This document shows positions 35,060 through 45,578 of a DNA stretch of 64,000 nucleotides, one piece after another. Positions within the stretch are counted from its first letter, which is position 1, and each line of letters opens with the position of its first letter. The translations under genes were made by a program, and so were the position numbers. The notes under the pieces are model-generated. The model was given only the letters and a program-made list of their open reading frames with translations, did no database searches and was not told where the DNA came from. The DNA is taken from the NCBI GenBank assembly GCA_013420905.1, contig JAAXNY010000005.1, positions 2,790,001-2,854,000 of the forward strand, read 5' to 3'. Origin of the DNA: Collybia mongolica. Taxonomy: Eukaryota; Basidiomycota; Agaricomycetes; Agaricales; Clitocybaceae.

Positions 35060-35583
35060 TAATTACAAGTTCTTTATCAACCCAGGTTTCAGGCAAAAAT
35101 TTGATTCATTCATTCATTCATATTTCAATACCACAGGAAAATATTTCCATAATGGGATTTTTCTACTCTTATGGCTTTGTACAGCATTTTCCTATAAATA
35201 CAAAGTACTATGACATAATTTGCATGTATTTGGGAAGCTTACATAATGCTTTTGATGATGCTATCAAAATCATGCATATCTAATATTTCAAAGCATTGCA
35301 TTTGAAATTTTATTTTGTGTTCTTCTCCATAACCAGCAAAGCAATTAACTTTGTTTTTATATGCTTGAAATGTACAAACATGGCTCTACAATTTCCTTGT
35401 TGAGCATATTTTTCCCACAGTCTAGTTTGAGTGAAATATTAGAAATATCTAGATTTAGCTGGTTTTGAAGGTCTGTGTGTTATACCAGGGGTGAACAAAC
35501 ATCTCATAACAACAATGACCCTGACCAAACATGACCCTTGTGGGAAATCCCAAGCATTGGAAAAACCAACAACTACTACTACA
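35060..35583 (+). repeat. Dispersed repeat family, copy C (5' part)
   Basis: Direct copy of the first 540 bp of copy A, starting near ATTACAAGTTCTTTATCAA, with the (ATTC)n run and the same downstream order. It ends at aacaactactactacata. There are visible substitutions every 15-30 bp, so it is older than the A/B pair. The complete LINE inserted 50 bp further on. Confidence 0.8.
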
Positions 35584-35634
35584 TACTGTATATAAGGTGC
35601 CACTTCCTCTCCATGGAAGGGCAACCTTTGCAAT

Positions 35635-35649
35635 AGACTTGGATTGGGT
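35635..35649 (+). repeat. Left target-site duplication of LINE copy 2
   Basis: AGACTTGGATTGGGT, identical to 42034-42048 directly after the poly-A tail. A 15-bp duplication is normal for target-primed reverse transcription. Confidence 0.95.
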
Positions 35650-35779
35650 CATCACTTCTTGACTTGTTACCACGACGTGCACAGCCACCGTCGTAGTCAT
35701 CATCGTCATTCTACGCACCACCCTGCTGCCCTAGATCACCCCCGATAACACTCTACCAACCAAGGACGGTGCCTCTGAC

Positions 35780-37795
35780 ATGGGCAAAGACAATCCACCC
35801 AGCCAATCCCAGCGATCGGTGGAACACGCCTCGAAACCGCCGGACATTCGCGACTATCTTTGTGGGTCCTCCTCCCCTGCTCCATCCAGGAGCACAACTC
35901 CTCAGAGACCCCCGGGCCTCCCTACTATTGCACAACGGGTCTTCTTTCGACCACCCACACCTGCACCTGCATCGGAGGCGGATTCCTCCACTCCAATGGA
36001 CACTGCGGCAGACGACAACACCATTACACTGTCGTCCGCCAAAGGCAAAGCCCCAGCCCCACCCCCCCAGGACCGAGAGGAAACCTTGGAGGGGGTGGAG
36101 ATGAACTCCTTCCAGGAGAGCTTTGATGACCCTGCTGATGCCTTCCTCCCAACCGGTTCAAAAGAATCGGCGGAGGTGGACATCCAGGCGGCTACCTCAT
36201 TGCTCCACAACACAACAGAGCTTATGAACCTCTGGACTGAAAAGGGATATTGCGTCCCTGCACACCTCACTGACACCTTTGCCACTGAGCTCCTCCAGGT
36301 CATATACTCAGCCTCTGAAATCGGCCTCATCCGGCATGTTGCCAATGGGACCTCTCAAGTCGCCACCCTACAACAGGTCATCAACAGCCTTCGGAGCCAG
36401 CTCCCCCCTGACGCTCCCCCCGCCCCTAAGTACGGTCCCCCTGGATCAGGGCAGCAGCCCCCCCACTTGTCCAATGCTACCTCTGACCCTGCAGGTCTCC
36501 GCAGGCCCCAAAGGAAGCTTATCCTGGCTTGGTCATCCAGACGGCCTCCGCCTCCCCCCCCTAGGCCGACCCTGGCCTCGTTTGCATCTACGGCAGCTGC
36601 TGCTGCCTCTCTCCCCCAACCTCCCCCTTCCAAGAGGAGAAAGGGCGCCACTGCCACGGCGGAGGGACTAGTCCAAATGGCCAAGTCGTTCCCCTCGGCT
36701 CCCAATGCATCCATCGTCCAAGCGCAACAGATTGTTGCGGGCGGGGCTGCCATCTCCCGCACAAACGCTGAACGAGCCCGCGCCAACGTGAAGCGTTCCA
36801 CCACCCACGGTTCCTCTCAGAAAGAACTTGTGGTTTTCTGTTCTCCGCTGGTGTACTGGGACGACGCTCCCATTATACCAACAATCAACAGTACTCTTGG
36901 TTCTAATCGCCGAACCATCTGCGCCGTTGTGGAAACACAGAACCATCTTGGGGGTTTGTCCCTCGTCATGGACTCTGTGCCTTCCGAAGACAATCTCCAG
37001 GTCCTCTACCAGTTCTTCGACGCCAAGGCGAAGGAGGCTCGAGGGGCTGATACAGAGACACGGGTTGAGGTCGGGTCCTCCAAGACCTTCCTCCGCATCC
37101 CCAACTTTCCCTTCTTCAGTACAACCGTCACATATGACGAAACTGGGAAGCCCATTCCCATCACTCCGTTGGAGGTCAAGACTATCCTTGAAACCTGCAA
37201 ATGGAAAGGTGCGATCCATCTGTACCAAGGGGCACTCCCCCGCGTGGTCAGAAACTCCAAAATGTCAGACTCATGCACTGTGTTCTTCGACATTTATGAT
37301 TCTCATGGAGGCACCCACCCCCACAGCCTTCAGAACAAGAGCTTCATGCTCGGGTCCCAGTCTTTGACCATCCTGCCTGCTGACAAGCGAATAGGGGTCC
37401 CTATCTGCACAAAGTGCTGGAGGTTTGGCCACTGCAAGGAGGTCTGTCCCTTCAGAGCTCAACTGTGCTCCTACTGCGGCAGACCTCATGATGCCCACAA
37501 TCACTGCGACCTAGCGGCATGCTGCAAGGCCACCCCCAAGGCCACCCCACTGAGACTTGCAACACCAGCAGGTCATAAGTGTCCCCATGCCTCCCAATGC
37601 GTCAACTGTGGCCTTGCCCATGAGTCTGACGACAGGAAGTGTTCCTTTTGGAAACACCACTATGATGCCAAGTGGCTAGCTGCCAAGTACACCACCCAGA
37701 AGGTAGGTGACGAGCTCTTACACTTCGCACCATCTGCTAATACCCCCTTCCCCACCGTTACAGACAGGCTCCAAGGATGCAGGGAGGGTACTTGA
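35780..37795 (+). CDS. LINE ORF1: gag-like RNA-binding protein with zinc knuckles, intact
   Basis: A 671-codon open frame, MGKDNPPSQSQRSVEHASKP, Pro/Ser-rich for the first 300 residues. A central folded block follows (LVVFCSPLVYWDD, GLSLVMDSVPSEDNLQVLYQ, LRIPNFPFFSTTV, VFFDIYDSHGG). The C-terminal cysteine region has a CCHC knuckle CTKCWRFGHCKEVC, a second C-x2-C-x3-H motif CSYCGRPHDAHNHC and a third, CVNCGLAHESDDRKC. It is expected to coat element RNA. It ends in TGA at 37793-37795. The next ORF starts 28 bp later in another frame, so ORF2 would need reinitiation or an internal start. Confidence 0.88.
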   Translation: MGKDNPPSQSQRSVEHASKPPDIRDYLCGSSSPAPSRSTTPQRPPGLPTIAQRVFFRPPTPAPASEADSSTPMDTAADDNTITLSSAKGKAPAPPPQDREETLEGVEMNSFQESFDDPADAFLPTGSKESAEVDIQAATSLLHNTTELMNLWTEKGYCVPAHLTDTFATELLQVIYSASEIGLIRHVANGTSQVATLQQVINSLRSQLPPDAPPAPKYGPPGSGQQPPHLSNATSDPAGLRRPQRKLILAWSSRRPPPPPPRPTLASFASTAAAAASLPQPPPSKRRKGATATAEGLVQMAKSFPSAPNASIVQAQQIVAGGAAISRTNAERARANVKRSTTHGSSQKELVVFCSPLVYWDDAPIIPTINSTLGSNRRTICAVVETQNHLGGLSLVMDSVPSEDNLQVLYQFFDAKAKEARGADTETRVEVGSSKTFLRIPNFPFFSTTVTYDETGKPIPITPLEVKTILETCKWKGAIHLYQGALPRVVRNSKMSDSCTVFFDIYDSHGGTHPHSLQNKSFMLGSQSLTILPADKRIGVPICTKCWRFGHCKEVCPFRAQLCSYCGRPHDAHNHCDLAACCKATPKATPLRLATPAGHKCPHASQCVNCGLAHESDDRKCSFWKHHYDAKWLAAKYTTQKVGDELLHFAPSANTPFPTVTDRLQGCREGT

Positions 37796-37822
37796 GCGTT
37801 TTGACAAAAAGTTACTTGATTA

Positions 37823-40800
37823 ATGTCTAGTACAACTTGTAATGTAAATATGCTCAGAACCTACTGCCAAAATGTTGGGCGCAAACAACACTGGACAGTT
37901 GACCTGTTAGAACGCCGCAAGGACGTCACTGACATTCTCTTCCTGCAGGAGCCGCCATGGGCCACTGTACGGTATACAGCCTCCTTGACCGAAAAAGACG
38001 GGGTCCCCATCAGGGGCCCCCCCGTCCACCCGGACTGGATTCCCATGTTCCCCAAAGGGTTCAATGCTGCCGAAGATCGGCCGCGCATCATGGCCTATGT
38101 CAACCAAGCTATCCGCTCAGTGAAACCTAAGCTCCGATTGGACGTCGTTAAACACTGCAATGTCATGCTCATCACTGTTTGAGGGCACCTTGGCCCAGTG
38201 CATTTGATGAATGTCTACTCAGATGAGAATGGATCAGCAGTCCGATTCCTCGAAGACCACCTGGATGAGTTCCCCAATGTTAGCTATATGGGGGGTGATT
38301 TTAATTGCCCCTCAGCGCATTGGGATGCTACCCTCAATCATGAGCACCCCATGGCCAACAGGCTCATGGAGTGCGCAGCCGCCCTCAGCCTTGAGAGGAT
38401 TGCCCTCCCCTCGGGGCAGGTCACGCATCAGCCATATAATGCGGCCCTGCACGGCTCGGTCCTTGACCTTGTGTTTGTCCCGGCATTCCGGGGTTACACA
38501 GCTGACCTGACAATAGGTGATAAGGGTGAACCTGATCACTTTCCTCTACTCCTAGACATCCCCCTTAGGGTCAAGTTCCCCGAAGGGAAGATGTCAATCA
38601 AAATTGACTCCGAAGAAGAGACCGCTTTCCTCGCGGAAGTGTGTTCACTTCTCAGGCTCATCCAAATCCCTGACGTCTCATCAGCGGAACAAACTCAACT
38701 AGTTGCTCAGGCAATAGCTAAGGGCTTTGAAACGGCGTGGTCCCACCACGCTAAGACTAACCAGGCTTGTGCCCAGTCTAAGTCTTGGTGGGACTTGGAC
38801 TGCGCCCGGACAAGGTCTGAGGCCATGAGCTCTGATCTCCCAGAGGACTGGAAGGCCTTCAAGGCTGCCACGCATAGAGCAAAACGAAAGCACTTCAACG
38901 AACGCATCAACGAAATTGCTAATACTAACCTCAGACCATGGGATCTCATGGACTAGGTGTGCCCACGCAAGACACCCCCGGTCGAGGCTATCTCGTACCA
39001 AGGCGTGCCATGCAGCACCACAGAGTTGCTATGGAACACATTGCACTCCACCTTCAACTCAGCTATTGATAGGCCAATTGACCTTGACAAGCTGGGCAAT
39101 GCTTGGACCTCACCCACACCGGGGGTGTGGGTCCCCTACTCTGCTGCTGAGATGTCGGATGCCCTTTCAGGCACCTCGAATCGATCCACCCCTGGGCCGG
39201 ATCACATCTCATGGCGTCACCTTAAACGGATCACCCAAGATGACCTGTGCAGCAAACTACTCTTGTGGCTTGCAAACGCTTGCCTCTCATCAGGCCATTG
39301 GCCTGCCGAGTTTAAAGCATCCATTACGGTGGTCATACCCAAGCCAGGTAAACCATCGTATGACACTCCCAAGTTGTTTCGCCCAATAGTTCTATTGAAC
39401 ACACTGGGCAAACTTATAGAGAAAATGTTGTCCACCAGGATGCAGTTTGAAGCTGCTCAACATGGTGTACTCCACCCCAATCAGTTCGGAGGAGTCCGTC
39501 AGAACTCCACTGAGGATGCTGGCTGCTTTCTCACACATGTTGTCCACTCAGGATGGCGTGCCAAACTCAAGACGAGCGTCGTTGCTTTCGATCTAGCTCA
39601 GTTCTTCCCATCCATAAACCACGAGGTCCTCTTACACATCCTCGAGAGACAGGGATTTGCGCCAGAAGTGGTTGCGTTCTTCAGGTCATACCTCATTGAT
39701 CGTCATACTAGATACACGTGGGACGACGAATTGTCCCCGCTCTTCTCATCCAGCGTGGGTCTGGGACAGGGCTCCGCCATGTCCCCCATCCTCTCTGCCC
39801 TATGCCTCGCACCCCTCCTCAAGGAATTCGAACGGAGGGTCCGCATAGCTTCACTAATTTCCTATGTGGATGATGGCACCATTATAGTGCAGTCGGACAC
39901 ATTCGAACAGAACCTTGTTAAGCTCAAAGGGGCCTACAAAGTCGTATTCGAGCTCACCCAGGCCATGGGTTTGGTTCTTGAACACAGCAAGTCAGAGGGA
40001 TTCCACTTCTCTCAAAAACATGGCGATATCAACCCTGACATCGACCTTGGCTATGCCCCATATACTGGGGACACCCCCCTCTGCCCTGGCACCATTTGGC
40101 GCTACCTCGGATTCTTCTTTGACTGTCCCCTCACATTCAGAGAGCACATCAAACGATACACGAACAAAGCCCTCACCTCTGTAAAGGCTATGCTCTCCCT
40201 TGGCAACTTGGTGCGCGGACTTAGGCCCAAGCACAAACGAATGCTATACCGAGCCTGTGTTCTTCCCATCGCTACATATGGGAGCAGGCTTTGGATGTAT
40301 GAAGGGGCCCACATGGCAGGCCCTCTCAACAACCTCCGGAAGATGCAAAGACAAGTGTGCCTTTGGATCACTGGCGCCTTCAAGACATCCCCAAACGGGG
40401 CTGGCGAGACCCTCGCAGGCATACCCCCTATCCACCTCCATGTCAGAAAGCTGGTGGAAAGGAGTCATGTCCGCTCCCATGTGCTCCAGGCCTCACACGC
40501 CTTTCGACGCCTCATCGATGGGAACCACAAATTCTCTGTCGAGACCCTCAATGCCTGCAACCCAAGCCGTAGGCTCGGTAAACTAGTATCGCCCATTGTA
40601 GAGGCCTGGTCTAACCTTGGCCTCTCTTCCCTGGATCTGGACCCTGTCCACCCACTCAACCAACCAGGCATGCGCCCCAAGGACCTGTTCCCTGGTCGCA
40701 TTGTCTACGACATTGTCACCCCCCACCTAAGGGCAGTGATCACCGCGAGGAATTCATGAAAGACTGCATCACATTGCTAAAGAGCGCTGTCGATGAGGCC

Positions 40801-41678
40801 TCTCATTCCCCATGGAGCATCTGCATTATCACTGATGCATCCACCCCCCCCCTCCTCCCATGCAGTCAGTCGCGGTGTACCGCGTCTGGCATGATGGAGA
40901 CTTATATGAAGACTGGTTTGCTACTGGCCTATCTACGTCTGATGATGCCGAGCTGCGAGCGATTGCGGAAGGCGCCCAACAGGCAGCTGACATTGGACTA
41001 GAGGACATCCATGATGTCCATATCTTCTCCGACTCCATCAACACCCTCAGGCATTCCCTCGATGCGTCGCACCACTCAGGTCAAGCATCAGCCCTCAAAG
41101 TGTGTGATGTGCTGCTGCCTTGGCTGCAGCTCTGTGCCATCCACAAGATTCACCTCCACCATATTACAAGTGGTGTGGAGATTGAAGACCACCAACTGAC
41201 ACACATCAGCACCATCTCAACTCGTGTTGAGGCAGGTGGAGTGCCGGTTATATCTGCTGACTTTGCATGACACGAAGCAGTTACACGCATGCTTGATGGC
41301 TGGAAGTCTCTCTTCCAGTCCAAGAAGTACATTGGCTCCAATTTCCTGACGCTCTATGCAAAAAAGGACACCCCGCTCACTCCAACCCATGTAAACAATG
41401 GGCCGTGGATGCGCAAGACTGGTCACAGCCATGCTCTGACTGCCCGCTTGGTGCAATGCATCACCGGACACGCTCCAATTGGGGCATTCCGATTGCAATT
41501 CTTCAAGGAAGAATCTGTCTCCTGTAGGTGCAGTGCTCCCTTGGAAACCGTACAACACGTCCTATTCGACTGTCCAAGGCACGGACGGGAAGACAAGCCC
41601 AGCCGCCAGCTGCGCTATGCGTGGCTGGTTGAATTCCTCTCGGAGAACGAAAACACATTCGCGTTTGATGTTCCCTAG
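37823..41678 (+). pseudogene. LINE ORF2: endonuclease, reverse transcriptase, RNase H; broken
   Basis: The endonuclease shows YCQNVGRKQHW, LFLQEPPWATVRY, GGDFNCPSAHWD, SVLDLVF and PDHFPLLLDIPL. Reverse transcriptase from about 39180 shows STPGPDHISWRHL, PIVLLNTLGKLIEKML, NQFGGVRQNSTEDA, FDLAQFFPSINHE, GLGQGSAMSPILSA and the catalytic YVDDGTI (39863). RNase H shows TDAST, DDAELRAIAEGAQQA and FSDSINTL, followed by a cysteine tail (CRCSAPLETVQHVLFDC). Breaks are TGA at 38180, TAG at 38954, a frame change near 40735, a frame change in the C-run near 40842-40852 and TGA at 41268. Copy 1 reads TGG where 38954 is TAG. The two CGA-to-TGA changes would be CpG deaminations. The protein is inactive as read. 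Confidence 0.9.
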
Positions 41679-42033
41679 TCCTAAACAGGCTAGGGGCGGT
41701 ACTCAGTGTTCTAAGTGACGGCTATAGGGTGCTCCCTGCCCGAACATGCGAACCTGGATAATCGGTGGACCTGAAGCCACCACCTGCTGCGGAGTGCCGC
41801 AGCAGGGGGCCCACCCCCTGGCGTAGATTGGCCCTTCCGGCCTGTGTATAACAAGCTCTGGCTCCATTCGCTAGTCCAACCCCGGTCGGGCGAGCACCCT
41901 AACCCTGCAACGCTTTGTCTCCTGCCCCCCTCTCCCCCCCCTTGCCCAATTACTACTTGTAGTGACCAGCACATGTATTATGTACAGTTGGTATATAAAA
42001 TGTTGAACCAAAAAAAAAAAAAAAAAAAAAAAA

Positions 42034-42048
42034 AGACTTGGATTGGGT
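42034..42048 (+). repeat. Right target-site duplication of LINE copy 2
   Basis: Second copy of AGACTTGGATTGGGT. Its first A merges with the poly-A tail, so the exact boundary is uncertain by one base. Confidence 0.95.
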
Positions 42049-42653
42049 TTTCTACTTGTAATTAAGCCTCTAGTGCTCTATACTCATCCCTTCTCTGCAT
42101 GGCTGTTCATATTATGTATACTGCTCCCTGCCTGATCCTCTTGGTAATGTTATATTTTTCCTAGCTTGATATCATGTACACCCTTTTTCTTCTTCTTCCT
42201 TACTAAAACCATATTAGTCATTGGTACCAATGACTCATTCATGTTTACTTACATTCTCATGACATCCTTCTTTCTGACTCAACTCATTATCTATGACTCA
42301 TATGTAACCTATAGCAAATATCCATCACTCAGAGATTACAAACTGTATCCCATATATCCAGAAGTGTCTTTATGTTTTTAGAGCCATAGATCACCTGTCA
42401 TAGTTCTTTAGTTTGACCTAGGCAATCAATACCTTATTCTTACTCTCTTGATGTGCAGCTCAATCCTATCTGCCTTGCAAAGGTGGTAGTGCATCTTTTG
42501 AACTTGGGACATCAGACCAGAGTCTTGCCTTGAAGAAGGGGCTCTCACATTGTAGCTATTAAATTGTGTTCAACTTAGTGTTGACCAGAAGGAATAAGGC
42601 TTTGCTATAACAAAAGGTCAAACTGAAGATACTGCCAGCCTGTTTAGGTTAAG
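42049..42653. other. Non-coding stretch after the LINE
   Basis: About 0.6 kb, T-rich, with no gene. This would have been continuous with the sequence left of 35635 before the LINE inserted. Confidence 0.45.
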
Positions 42654-43060
42654 ATGCACCATACCATGGCACACCTACAGTACAGAAACCCAAAGAAGAT
42701 CATTGACAGTAGCAGTGACAAATACAACAGCACAGAATCTGAACTGACAACACCTACAGTATCCAAACTGGCACCCACACAGACTCCCATCAGATCTGCA
42801 GTACCTCCACCAACACCTTCTCCAACAAAACCTACCCAGATAGCCATGAATACCCAAAAACCCACCAAAATGAAGGTTCGCATCCCTGCTGAATTTAATG
42901 GAGATTGCACTAAGACCAAGGAGTTTATCATTGGTTCTATTGCAACAAGCTGGTTCTAGAAATATAAAGAAAAGTTAATCAAAACAAAACATAAGGACTC
43001 ATATCTGCCAGTAATGGCCCTCTACCTCAAGTCAGATATACAATGAGCAAAGAATGTCTG
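42654..43060 (+). pseudogene. Gypsy gag fragment
   Basis: The open frame gives a Pro/Thr linker (KLAPTQTPIRSAVPPPTPSP) followed by KVRIPAEFNGDCTKTKEFI, a phrase typical of the start of the capsid domain in mushroom Gypsy gag proteins. The frame ends in TAG at 42957-42959. Related sequence continues briefly beyond the stop (KDSYLPVMALYLKSD). Only the N-terminal part of gag remains. Confidence 0.6.
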
Positions 43061-43665
43061 AGCAACTAGGTTGGGAATGAACTAGTGTTTCCCTGACAGC
43101 AGCTTGTCTAGGCTATATATATATGACATGGTCTATCTCTCTGACCCACTCTCACAACAAGCATCTTGAATGCCTGAGTAATACCTGCACTGTGACCTTC
43201 CTCCAGATGCAACATAAATTCAAGATGCATTCAATGAATTTTGTGCAATTAATGACAGTCAAAGTCTGAAGGCAATTAATCATGAGTGCCACATATGCAT
43301 TGAAAGGTATTAAGTATCCCACAGATGGTTCTACTAAATTGACAATCATGTATTCAATTGTTTGTCCCTGGACTTTGTAGTCTGTAAATGCATAGCCTGC
43401 AAAGTGCCAATTGCAATGCCATATTTGATTCTGGGTTGGACAATCCAACTTGGTCACTGATCAGAACTGTGACACCAGAATTGTAGGATTAAAGTGCATC
43501 AATTCTTGTATTTAACAGATGTGTAATTTGTATCATCGAAAAGACATCGAAAAACCATGACATTAACCACTAAATTCTAGCTCGTAAGCAAGGTGCTGAG
43601 GCGGCACCCCGTGACGACCCCTAGTGTCAAAGCTATCCAGGTTCCTTGTCCAGGCCCAAGATCCG
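43061..43665. other. Edge of the repeat island
   Basis: About 0.6 kb. Up to about 43520 the sequence is A+T-rich with no gene. From 43560 it turns GC-balanced and probably is the 3' UTR of MED20. Confidence 0.45.
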
Positions 43666-44727
43666 TCAGAGAATCCCCTCTGATCTCAGGGCCCCCATGA
43701 TTAGGTATGAGGATCGACGATCTCTGTCGACGCCAACCCAATCACTACGTTTCTTTCTCGGAATCCCCTCGTCACCAAATGCATAAACCTCATCTAGCTC
43801 TTCCTCGTCCTGCCCATGTAAGATGCTTGTGTTCTCTTTCTCCTCTTCCTCCCGATCCCATAATACGTCCTCCCATTGTGTATCGCTGATAGTAACTGCG
43901 ACTGTCTTGGCATCTCGGACATTAGGGAGCACAGATGTTAATAAATTCGAGAGCAACTCAGATGTTCCATCAGCTACTGGTGAGTGAAGGACGGGAAGTG
44001 GGAGGTATTCTGCCTGTTCGTAAGGTGGGAATCAAGAAAACTCTAGTCAGAAATAGAACTCGCCTCCAAGAGCATACCCTTGACTGCCCCACCGGCTAAT
44101 ATTACGTTCCCAACCCGGACCAACCAATCATTCCCGATTGCGAATATAAACCCTTCGATAAGCAGCTGTTGTCCATTAGTCTGCCCTCTTAATGGGACAT
44201 TCGACGACGTTGTCTGTCGCACCGAAACCCATCGTGCTTTTAACTGTGCAAGAAGTTGTTCAAGCGCGCCAGGGGGACGAAGTGTCAGGAATGTCGTCCG
44301 AAAGTGGGTAGGCCCTTGAAGATACGTAGCCTCTTGACCTGGGGGTGCTGCAGCAAGAACTTCTGCTCTAGTTGGCGCTATAGGATCTTCAAGGAGCACA
44401 AAAACATTTTGGTCCATCGTCAATGCACACATAGTGCGCTCAGATGCAGCTGGAAATCCGGGTATCTGACCTAGCATCGACCGATATGACTTGACAGATA
44501 AGTGCCACGATCCTTTGTATTGTCCCTAGAATTGCTCAATTAAGGCGACAAAAGGTAGAAGAGGAATAAGGGAACTTAAAGTACATTGTGATTACGCGCA
44601 ATGTTTTCTCGTACAAGCTGAAGACCATGAGTTGGAGCATTCACCCATCGAGCTAGCCTTGTTAAAGGGTGTACATCATGTATGAGCTCTCAAAAAAAAA
44701 CATCAAAGCCTACCCAGTAAACCCCAT
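43666..44727 (-). CDS. MED20: Mediator complex subunit 20 (Srb2/TRF-related)
   Basis: Head-module subunit of Mediator. The ATG at 44727 opens a tiny first exon (MGFTG), spliced to LARWVNAPTHGLQLVRENIA, then GQYKGSWHLSVKSYRSMLGQ, GPTHFRTTFLTLRPPGALEQ, LLIEGFIFAIGNDWLVRVGN and VILAGGAVKGMLLE. A last exon begins AEYLPLPVLHSP and ends in a charged tail (REEEEKENTSILHG) at 43666. The motifs HFRTTFLTLRPPG and DWLVRVGNVILAGGAVKGMLLEA are diagnostic of MED20. The last intron (about 43995-44044) appears to use a GC donor (GAG|GCGAGT...CAG), which gives the expected LLEAEYLPLP. A GT-AG alternative gives LLEAKYLPLP. The protein is complete by length. Confidence 0.9.
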
Positions 44728-44808
44728 CACATTGAAGAATTGGATATCGGTGTGAGTTTGGTCAGGTTCTTAGTGTGGGATGGAATAGAATGAAATTGAT
44801 CGACTACG

Positions 44809-45403
44809 TTACATAAGCAACTCAGTTGACTCGGTGGCTCGTTGAGAATGAAGTGTATGTAGGTGCGTAACTCGAGTGCTAGGAATTAGGTAAATGTAAT
44901 CGTACGTGTGCCATTCGGATGAGATTTGTCTCAAAAGACGTCGTCGCAAGAAATTGTCCTCACTGCCCGTTTGAGGCCATAAGAAGTGGAGTTGAAGGAG
45001 AAGTCCCAGGTAATAACAAGATTGTCCAGAGGGCCATGGATAATTGTCCGAAAACAAGAAAGTGACAGACAGGACAAACCTCGATGTGATGTGGGGTGGG
45101 CACTAGATATGGTTACTCAGTAGTAAGCAATTTTTTTCCATGAGTTGTTTGGCTGTTGCAGCACGGAGGTCATTGGAATATGGACGAAGGTATGATGTGG
45201 GTCCTCCAGTAAGGCGCATCCAAAGTGACACCAAGGATCGACGTTCTTTAGACGTCGACTAAGTGTCTGCCGTATCCAGTTAGTGTGAACGGATGTCGAG
45301 CGGTAGAGTATGGGGATAAGCTATGGATGTTCAGGAGGCACATAGTTGTCATAGTAGGAGGTTGAGATGATGTCGAAGACGAGGAAACGGGCATGCTTTG
45401 CAT
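44809..45403 (-). CDS. Possible small multi-exon gene, unrecognised
   Basis: Minus-strand pieces that could be exons: MQSMPVSSSSTSSQPPTMTT from ATG 45403, then SLSPYSTARHPFTLTGYGRH; a second piece, RLTGGPTSYLRPYSNDLRAA with TAKQLMEKNCLLLSNH (about 45210-45110); and a third ending at 44809, with YLGLLLQLHFLWPQTGSEDN and RRRLLRQISSEWHTYDYIYL. The pieces read like real protein, but I could not connect them with confident splice sites and I recognise no family. The gene would share a promoter of about 175 bp with ORC4 on the other strand. Treat it as a candidate only. Confidence 0.35.
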
Positions 45404-45578
45404 GGTGGTGGGCAAGTTGGTTCGAGACAAACGTTGTCAGGGGGAAGGTCAGGTGGAAATTGCCTCCCAGCGACAAACACTTTGGCCTCAACGCGTGAAC
45501 GCGTGACCGTGACGACACGCGCAACTCTCAAAAAAACTTGCCAACTTGAACGAGTCAACGGCAACATACACTTCGCCA

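Larger units (their letters stand above)
35650..42033 (+). mobile_element. Near-complete non-LTR retrotransposon (LINE) copy 2 with two ORFs and poly-A tail
   Basis: A 6,384-bp element flanked by the 15-bp duplication AGACTTGGATTGGGT. It has a 130-bp 5' leader, ORF1 (35780-37795, intact), ORF2 (37823-41678, endonuclease, reverse transcriptase and RNase H, with three stops and two frame changes), a 350-bp 3' UTR and a run of about 24 A. Its GC-rich codon use contrasts with the A+T-rich surroundings. The domain order, with zinc knuckles in ORF1 and RNase H after RT, fits the Tad1/I-like groups of fungal LINEs. The clade is not proven. The perfect duplication means recent insertion, while the stops suggest deamination afterwards or insertion from a defective source. 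Confidence 0.93.

Noticed and set aside
36355..36804. Long minus-strand frames across the LINE ORF1 and ORF2
   Set aside because: GC-rich coding sequence yields antisense open frames. None has domain motifs, while the plus strand has clear ones.
38180..38956. Stop-codon readthrough or recoding in LINE ORF2
   Set aside because: Stops occur at three unrelated places and coexist with frame changes. Copy 1 has Trp at one of them. Mutation is the simpler explanation.
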